From: Craterostigma plantagineum
Taxonomy: Eukaryota; Streptophyta; Magnoliopsida; Lamiales; Linderniaceae
NCBI GenBank assembly: GCA_027422505.1
Contig: JAPQWV010000674.1
Span: 1-64,000, forward strand
Reading direction: 5' to 3'
Length of the DNA stretch: 64,000 nt
The notes below the pieces were generated by a model that had not been told where the DNA came from, did not search any database, and saw only the letters and a list, made by a program, of their open reading frames with translations. The position numbers and the translations under genes were made by a program. This document shows, piece by piece, positions 57,690 through 64,000 of the stretch. Within the stretch, counting starts at the first letter, position 1, and each line of letters opens with the position of its first letter.

Positions 57690-58836
57690 ATAAACTATCT
57701 TTAGAACATTAAAAAATAAGTCAAAATAATATTTTATCAAAGCATAATATTTCAGCTATTTATGTCATGTTTGATAGAAATGTAATTTGGAAGTTGCACA
57801 TCTGATTTTCAAAGTGAACATGTTTGAGATTAGGATATTTCGATCTTCACATATGAGGCAAATAAAGGACTTGTCGAAAATTCAGTAAGTATGAAGATTC
57901 AATTAGACACTGTTCACTACGTGAAAATTTGCGATCGAGAATTGTAAAAAAATTTCCTAAGTGTTGAATGTTCAATTGTAATATCGGTTGAATTTTACGA
58001 TCGAAAATTTTATACGCTGATATCGTCTACAGTGATATTGACGTCGAAAATTTTACTAAGTGTTGAAAGGTTATGAGTAGAACTGTAGCCGAGCAATTTA
58101 CGAATGAAAAAAATTCTTTGTGTAAATTTACGATCGAAAATGTTTTTTGACTAAATTTATGATCGAAAAATTTTCGCAGGAGAGAATAAAATTTTTCAGT
58201 CTGAATTTTTTCGAGCGAGAAATAATTTTCGATTCTATAAAGGTTTTCGCTGCAAAGTTTCTCGATCGAGAAATAGTTAACGAAAAAACTAAGTCAATCG
58301 CCGAGAAAATTTTCTATCGAACAAAATCTTTGCTGCGAGTTTTCACGATCGAGAAAGTCAGCGTCAAAAAATATGTGATGGTAAGTTTTTCGCTCGATAT
58401 ATGTTGCATCTATATTATCAATTTTCCATTTAAGTTTTCCTCGTATAAATTCCTAATTAGAATTATCGTTTTCGTGGGTAACTTTCCGGTCAAAGTCATC
58501 GATTTTTCCGACAAACTCAATTTAGCGATCAAAATTTTCGATGCAAACAGGAACTCAATCAAATCGGAATTTCAAAATTTTAAGCATTTTAGACACAAAT
58601 TACCGAAAACCCAGTCAATCTAACGTCGAAATTTTAAGCATTTTAGACACAAATGATCGAAAAAACTACCAGATAGCGCGAAAACCCCTAGACTATCTTC
58701 AATCACAGATGTTGTACCGGATATTCACATAACAAGGTCTAAAATTCTGCTGAAAATCATCAGTTCAAACTAAAACTGACGAACGTTCTAACACAAAATC
58801 ATGCGAAAAACTTCAGATAGTAGACACAAACTAAGA
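57690..58836 (-). other. F spacer, inverted part
   Basis: No gene. Dense in tttacgatcgaaaattt and gatcgagaaa motifs, similar to B2 24087-25320 in the same order. The match to B2 stops near 58836, where plus-strand aORF begins. Confidence 0.65.
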
Positions 58837-59263
58837 TGAAGCTGCGGTCTTCCACAACCCGAAGCCCGCCGACCTCCAGCTGCAACCGATGTCTATCCCC
58901 TTCCTCTTAGCATCTTGCCGACCCCACAGAAGATGCATGTCAAGCGTATTATCGGGAACATCACCTGCCCGAGGCGATGATTAGAGGGCCTCCGACAGAC
59001 TTCAAAATTAGCCCTCAACACCCCGACCCTGAGGCTGCAATGATTGACGCTGTAGCCCAGGAGCTCGAAATAGAGCCTCCAAACTCAAGACCTAAATGCC
59101 ATGCTGATTGATGAAGTGGCCCAAGAGTTGGTCGAAGCTCCAATTTATGAGCTAGAAGCAGAGGCCCCCATCATTGTCGACGTGCTCGAGGAACCGCTTG
59201 AGGAGGTTCCTACCAACGAAGCACCTCTCAAACCAGAAATGGGGTCCAGCCCACTTCAACAGG
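58837..59263 (+). pseudogene. F aORF, plus-strand continuation
   Basis: The plus strand gives VFHNPKPADLQLQPMSIPF, equivalent to FFHNPNLMDLDQPTMSISF of B2. After a frame change it continues with AMIRGPPTDFKISPQHP and AVAQELE, matching the B2 AMIRGPPTDLNVSPQQ stretch. 59101-59325 is the Glu/Pro-rich middle part, cut at 59263 by the B4 LTR. The rest lies right of B4, outside the window. Confidence 0.75.
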
Positions 59264-59612
59264 TGTTAGGTCATCGTTTGTCAAACACAATCAATCCTAG
59301 GCATGAATTTGAGGAAATCGATTAGAATTATTGAATTATGAATTCGATCGAAAATCTTCATTTGATGAACACGAGAGAGAATTCCTTTAGTGTGAGAAAG
59401 TTTTGTGTTTTTTCTCTCTAGAATTGAATTCGGCAGCCTTTCGGATTTATTCTCTAATTTTCTGTATTAAGCTCAATGTGTGTACAACTATTTATACCAA
59501 ACAAACTTGGTATAAATATCAAACTAGTCCTAATCTAAGGACTACTATACATAAAGCCCGTAATTACAAGGACAACTAACGAAATCAAGCACAATTAAAA
59601 TGATACTCTACA
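59264..59612 (-). repeat. B4 3' LTR (349 bp)
   Basis: Plus-strand ends are TGTTAGG and ATACTCTACA, next to the polypurine tract (AAGTGGGAGAT on the minus strand). It is the same family as the B1 and B2 LTRs. The left flank ACAGG (59259-59263) would be half of the target duplication. Confidence 0.9.
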
Positions 59613-59624
59613 ATCTCCCACTTG

Positions 59625-61712
59625 TGCTTGATTGCCCTTCCGCTCCATTTGTCCTCGTCGAGCATAGTACGACCCGCGCAAGCCGAGCGCATGCTCATAA
59701 TTCCTGAGCATTTCCTCAGCTTCAGGCGCTTCTCGACGTCATCTAGCAATTCCATCAGGAGCGGCTGTTCTCTCAAGAACCGATGAATTCTCAGCATCGT
59801 CTCTCGGTTGATTTCTTCCAACCTTTGCTCTATATTCCTCCTGATGACCTTGAGCGTTCCGTCGCAAAATTATGAATCTCAGTCTTCAGCATCAACCTAG
59901 TCTTCTTGGTGATTGGATTGTGGTAGGTGATGCCTAGGACTGAGCTGATGTGCACATGTTTGCTTGGAAGCCATTCTATCTCATGTCCTTTGTTGAGCGG
60001 TGCGGTCATGTTGACCTTCTTCATGTTGCTCTCCAGAGCCATCTGAAGGTCATGTGCAGCGAAGTACTTGACTTGGCGCATCATGAACCAGTGGAGCCCC
60101 TCGAGACCTTCTTTCAAGCCTTGAGGACCTTTGTACTTCTCCACGTACAGCTGATAGAGGTTTTATACCTCGTCGGCAGGGACGTACGGTAGATCGCTGT
60201 CGCTTAATCCTATCGGGTTCTATCTACTCACTCGATAACGTAGGTTGGGGTTGAAAGACCTCCTTTGGCACAGTAGACGCTGAGAAGCTGGCAGATAGAA
60301 TATAGACTCTGATAATGATCCTTGCTTGCGCTTTAGTCATCTTCAACCTTACATCAGGTCCAAGTTGAGTCAGCATCCAGATGTAGGTCATCCTCTTCTG
60401 CTGATCCCAGTGAGAGATCCTCGTTCGGCTTCTTGACCCTGTGGTGACCTCCAGATGTGTTCACGAAACTTCTTCAAGGAAGGGGATTTCGATTATGATG
60501 TTCTCCCATGGCATGTCGATCCGAACGGTCCATGACATTTGTCTTGTTGGGGAAATCGCTCGTTGCGCGATCAACTCTGGTAGCCTTGGGATATATTGCT
60601 GGTAATTTTCCCTTCCTGAAGTTCTTCATCTTCTATGAGCACGAGGTCTACTGAGGCTTGTTGTAGGAAGTGTCGAACGTCCTGAAGCCGTTGTCTTTGA
60701 TGTTCATCGGGCATGGAATGGGTTATCCACTGTCCTTCGAATATGCATTTGTCTAGGACCTCGTGTGGGTTGACACCATGTCCTAATGGTCACGGTTGGT
60801 TTGGAGCAGTTGAGGGAGTTGCCTGAGTCTGCGCTAGGGCGACAAGCGTGGCAGCACTTGCTTCTTCTTCCGGAAAGGGGCTTGAGAAGGTTGGTGGTGT
60901 GGGTGGAGGGTCCTTATTTGAAAGGTTGGTGGGTCGATGTGGGTTTGGGTTTGAGTGGTGCGGCGCGTGGTGGTGGTGTTTGGGTAGGGTTGTGAGGTTC
61001 CAGCGTTGTCTGCGTCGCGCCAGGGTTTTGTCTCTGATTCCTTGTGATTATCCTTGGCCTCTTCTCCCCCTCAGGATGGCCCTGATCATCTGGGTCATCA
61101 TGTCGGCGTTTGGAGTGGGAGCCTTGGCCACGGCACGTTTCGGATGGGTCAACTAGACGGTGGAAGAAATTTTCTTCTTCCGGCATTCGTGTGGTCAATT
61201 CCAACAGCCTGGCGACCAGAATTGAGTGGAGTTCGCCGATGGGTACTGTGGCAGGATTAATTAGGTTGTGGGTGAGGATGGGTGTGGGGATATTTGAGGA
61301 TAGTATGGGTTGAGTGGGTGTGAGGATGGTTGTGATGAAAGACGGCTCCGAGACGGGTGCTTTCCCACGATCTTGGCGGGACGTCTCGTGGCATTGCGCA
61401 CGCTCTCCATAATTTTGTCTTCATAATTCTTCAGCGCGTTAGCGAGAGCGGCCTGAAGTCTATCTTCAGTCAGTACGGAGCGGATGCCTCCGTTGTGGAT
61501 GGTCCAGAACGATTGATGTCGGTGTTATCAACCCTTGAGCTAACACCGGCTCCTCAGGTTGGCAAGCAGTCACTTGAGGTTGTGACTGTTGGAGACTTTC
61601 ACCCAATCCTTGAGTCGAATCTTGAGATTCTCCTCTATGGGTGTTTCGACAGGTTCTGATTGAACCTGTGAACCAGACACCGGTATGTCGTGCAGCGGCT
61701 CAAGAGTGAGTG
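59625..61712 (-). pseudogene. B4 aORF, C-terminal two thirds
   Basis: From 60144 down the frame reads LKEGLEGLHWFMMRQVKYFA, AAHDLQMALESNMKKVNM, HVHISSVLGITYHNPITKK and LKTEIHNF. The C-terminal end (NYEHALGLRGSYYARR) is in another frame near 59650-59700. 61204-60914 holds the basic middle (HSKRRHDDPDDQGHPEGEK). It is roughly 80-85% identical to B2 at the protein level in the conserved block. Frameshifts are common. The N-terminal part with the QQFW block is deleted at 61712. Confidence 0.75.
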
Positions 61713-63590
61713 GCTGGCGGCCGCGGCGTATTCAGCCTCAGCCGTCGATGTTGACACGCAGTTCTGCTTGTTTGATGACCAGCAGACCAGCTTTTTGCCT
61801 AAAAATTGAGCGCCACCGGATGTGCTTTCCTGTCCATTCGGCAACCTGCATAATCAGCATCAGTATAGCCAATTAATTTGAAATTAGTCCTTTTAAGATA
61901 CCATAGTCCTAAAGTTGAGGTGCCGTTCAGTTAGCGCAAGATCTCTTTGACCGCGAGCACGTGGGATTCTTTAGGAGCGGCTTGGAAATGGGCACGAGAC
62001 AGGTGGCCAACATAATGTTCGGGCGACTTGAGGTAAGATAGAGGAGAGACCCGATGATGCTGCGATAGAGTGTGATGTCGACTGCTTTTCCAGAGGGATC
62101 GGCATCCACTTGCAGCTTGTAGCCATGGGATGCTGATAGGCTTGCTCTGATCTCGATGGAATTTCGGCAAGATGTCTCTAATGTACTTGGTCTGACTTAT
62201 GAAATTCCATCATCGAGCTGCCTGACTTGTAACCCCAAAAAGAAATGCATTTCTCCCATGTGGCTCATTTCAAACTTGCTCTTCATTAAATCTCCAGACC
62301 TCGTGCAAAGCCGTGGATTTATTGATCCAAAGATGATGTCGTCTATGTAAACTTGGACGACCATCAAGTCGTTGTCTTGCCATTTGATGAAGAGTGTCGT
62401 ATCGATAGTCCTCGGATGAATAAAGAATTTACGAGGGAACTCACTCAAAACATCATACCAAGCACGTGGGGCTTGTTTTAGTCTGTAGAGAGCTTTATCC
62501 AATTGATAGACGTGATCGGGACGTTCTAGGCCAACGAAGCCTTCTGGTTGAGGGACATATACTTTCTCCTTTAACACGCCGTTGAGAAAGACGATCTTAA
62601 CGTCCATTTGGTAGACTTTGAAGTCTATATGAGCCTCATAAGCCAAGACAAGGCGGATGGCTTCGATATGGGCAACAGGAGCATACGTCTCGTCATAGTC
62701 ATGCTTTCCTGTTGATTGTAGCCCTCCGCAACCAATCTTACTTTATTCCTGATCACTTCTCCATCTTCGTTCTTTTGTCTTGAATACCCATTTGGTCCCG
62801 ATGATAGTTTTCCCATGCAGACGGGGTACTAATGTCCACACTTGGAGGTGTTCGAATTGGTTGATCTCGTCTTGCATCACAATTACCCAATACGTGTCCT
62901 TAAGTGCGTCTGCTACCTTGGTTGGCTCGTTTTGGCTTAAAAAGCAACTGAATAGTCCTTTCTGATGTCTTGTCCTTACTCCACTCGAAGGATCACCAAT
63001 TATCTAATCAACTGGATGTGCTCGAGTCCACTTACGCTCATGAGGCAATGCCGAGCTAGAAGCATCAACCATTTGTGGAGCGAGTTCTCCAATGATCTGA
63101 GGCTGTTCAACTAGTTGAGGAAAATTCAGTTTCAGCACTTGAGTTGAACGACTCTGATGACATTTCCTCAATTTCCATGGTTGGATCTTCAGCATTCTGA
63201 GGTAATTCTGAATCGGGTGAGGTGAGGACATTTGAATATAGGCGTTGTCTTGTGGAGGTTCCACGACAGGTGTGGTAGCGGTGTTGTTCGGCCGATATAT
63301 CTGCTCAAAAGCGAGTCCAAGTCTTCTAAAGCAAATCTCATAGCTTCTTCTGATGGTGAATCCAAAGTTGTTGCCATTCTATTTTGGTCTTGTGCCAACA
63401 CACCAGTAAGAACGGGTTCTGAACTGTCGTATTCAAGAATCATCTTGTTAGGTACGTGTCCTGAACTGAGATGAACAAGAGCCATATCTGCCACTTCTTG
63501 GAAAGTGATATTATAGCTTTCTTTTATTGTTCGGTTGGACTTGATGTATACTCTGTATGCTTTCGAAGTAGAAGAATACCCGACAAATAG
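61713..63590 (-). pseudogene. B4 RNase H, reverse transcriptase and integrase tail
   Basis: Same content and same defects as B2: STSTAEAEYAAAA RNase [15 protein letters not shown] thumb, YIDD at 62349-62338, [18 protein letters not shown], a stop between VD and IIGDP (63005 region), and VGYSSTSKAYRVYIKSNRTI beside the deletion join. About ten differences from B2 are visible in 2.3 kb, most of them single-base changes in short homopolymers. RNase H is cut at 61713 inside the TAEAEYAAAA region. Confidence 0.85.
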
Positions 63591-64000
63591 ATTGGGAGAC
63601 AGAGGAAGCTTTGAGCTTTTCAATCTCTTCAAGGAACATTTTCTTTTCAGCCAAAATTCTCTCGTTCTTTTTATGATGAGACTTAACCCTTCTGTTTTCC
63701 TAACAATAGGAGGTATACAGAGAGAATATTCAGAATGTTGAGTTTGTGCTTTCTCGTTTGTATAACGATCTTCGGGAAGATAAATTGACTCAAAGCTCCA
63801 ACCCTTGGCAAGATCCCTAGTTTGTAACTTTGATCCAATTCTGTGTAGGAAAAGGGGATTTCAATCCTAGTTTTGGCTTTTCTCTTGAGTTTCTTCTAAT
63901 GCATCTAATTCTTTTGCGTTAGTAAAAACCAGAAGATTCGTTAATCCCAAACCCCATGTACTTGACATCGTAAAGTTGTTTGCAGTCAACTTAGCTACGT
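63591..64000 (-). pseudogene. B4 gag linker with the same deletion join as B2
   Basis: The coiled-coil linker ends LSPNLF and passes straight into the integrase tail at about 63590, exactly as in B2 near 29745. Protease and integrase core are absent. The piece runs off the window at 64000, equivalent to B2 30153. Confidence 0.75.

Larger units (their letters stand above)
35366..59263 (+). mobile_element. Copia element F (B family, plus strand), with inverted segment and nested insertions
   Basis: Pol runs on the plus strand (35366-39140) and passes into a plus-strand spacer (39141-40862). Then 40863-58836 holds minus-strand aORF N-terminus and spacer, split by the gypsy complex. Then 58837-59263 is plus-strand aORF again. 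The end points fit together: the inverted piece contains exactly the spacer and aORF portions missing between the two plus-strand parts, when compared with B2 (about 25325 to 23352). I therefore read it as one element with an internal inversion. A2 interrupts it on the left and B4 on the right. Confidence 0.65.
59264..64000 (-). mobile_element. Copia element B4 (Sirevirus-like), 3' part, chimeric
   Basis: In minus-strand order from the right edge: gag linker, integrase tail, RT, RNase H, then a direct join at 61712/61713 to the middle of the aORF, then aORF C-terminus and 3' LTR. The spacer, the N-terminal aORF and the end of RNase H are missing at the join. The part right of the join is about 99.5% identical to B2 27861-30153. 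The aORF and LTR on the other side are clearly more diverged from B2. The 5' end is outside the window. Confidence 0.85.

Noticed and set aside
1..64000. Host genes, tRNA or rRNA genes, CRISPR arrays
   Set aside because: Every frame with recognisable homology belongs to a transposable element. No tRNA or rRNA gene was recognised and no spaced direct-repeat array is present. The TGGTATCAGAGC matches are primer-binding sites, not tRNA genes.

Overview
The window is plant nuclear DNA, most likely from an angiosperm with a repeat-rich genome. It is built from Ty1/copia elements whose tRNA-iMet primer sites read TGGTATCAGAGC, a Ty3/gypsy element with 2.7 kb LTRs, and two hAT transposons. I see no host gene, no tRNA or rRNA gene, no CRISPR array and no prokaryotic signal. 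Almost every reading frame is a fragment of a decayed transposable-element protein. Element names below (A1, A2, B1, B2, B4, F, L1-L3, hAT1, hAT2) are mine. All similarity statements are by-eye comparisons of copies inside the window.

Layout. 1-1013 is the right end of an unidentified repeat with TCACGGCCGTGAC palindromes. 1014-7642 is B1 (minus), a copia element with gag, protease, integrase, primer site and 5' LTR, cut off in its RT. 7643-17843 is the 3' part of A1 (plus): RT, a spacer, an extra ORF (aORF) split by hAT2 (12255-14822), and a 3' LTR. 17844-20134 plus 33374-35365 is the 3' part of A2 (plus). It is split by B2 (20135-33368, minus), a complete 13.2 kb copia element with both LTRs and a CAAAG target-site duplication. 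35366-59263 is element F (plus, same family as B). Its pol is followed by a segment that appears inverted, and this segment holds a Ty3/gypsy complex (41190-57284, GCCAG duplication). One LTR of that complex carries hAT1 (47146-51695, 8-bp duplication ATGTAGGG, with an unoccupied paralogous site visible at 42938-42945). 59264-64000 is B4 (minus), whose pol is almost identical to that of B2. The inferred nesting is F containing A2, A2 containing A1 and B2, A1 containing B1 and hAT2, and F also containing the gypsy complex (with hAT1) and B4.

How the parts work together. The A and B copia families look like the Sirevirus (SIRE/Maximus) branch: long gag with a coiled-coil linker, repeated AGGGGGAG polypurine motifs after pol, and an extra ORF before the 3' LTR. 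The aORF is present in five copies and keeps recognisable blocks between families: VY.QQFW near the start, NKC.S.K..G.D, MRQIKY.A.HD.QMAL, and a C-terminal EH.LG block with a basic tail. Each copy whose start is visible is preceded by a pyrimidine-rich CAG, and three of four enter the conserved frame in the same phase. This suggests the aORF is expressed from a spliced mRNA, with the motif-packed spacer as intron. That spliced aORF, a row of three miRNA-like hairpins in the 3' part of hAT1, and the internal inversions are the main points worth a second look.
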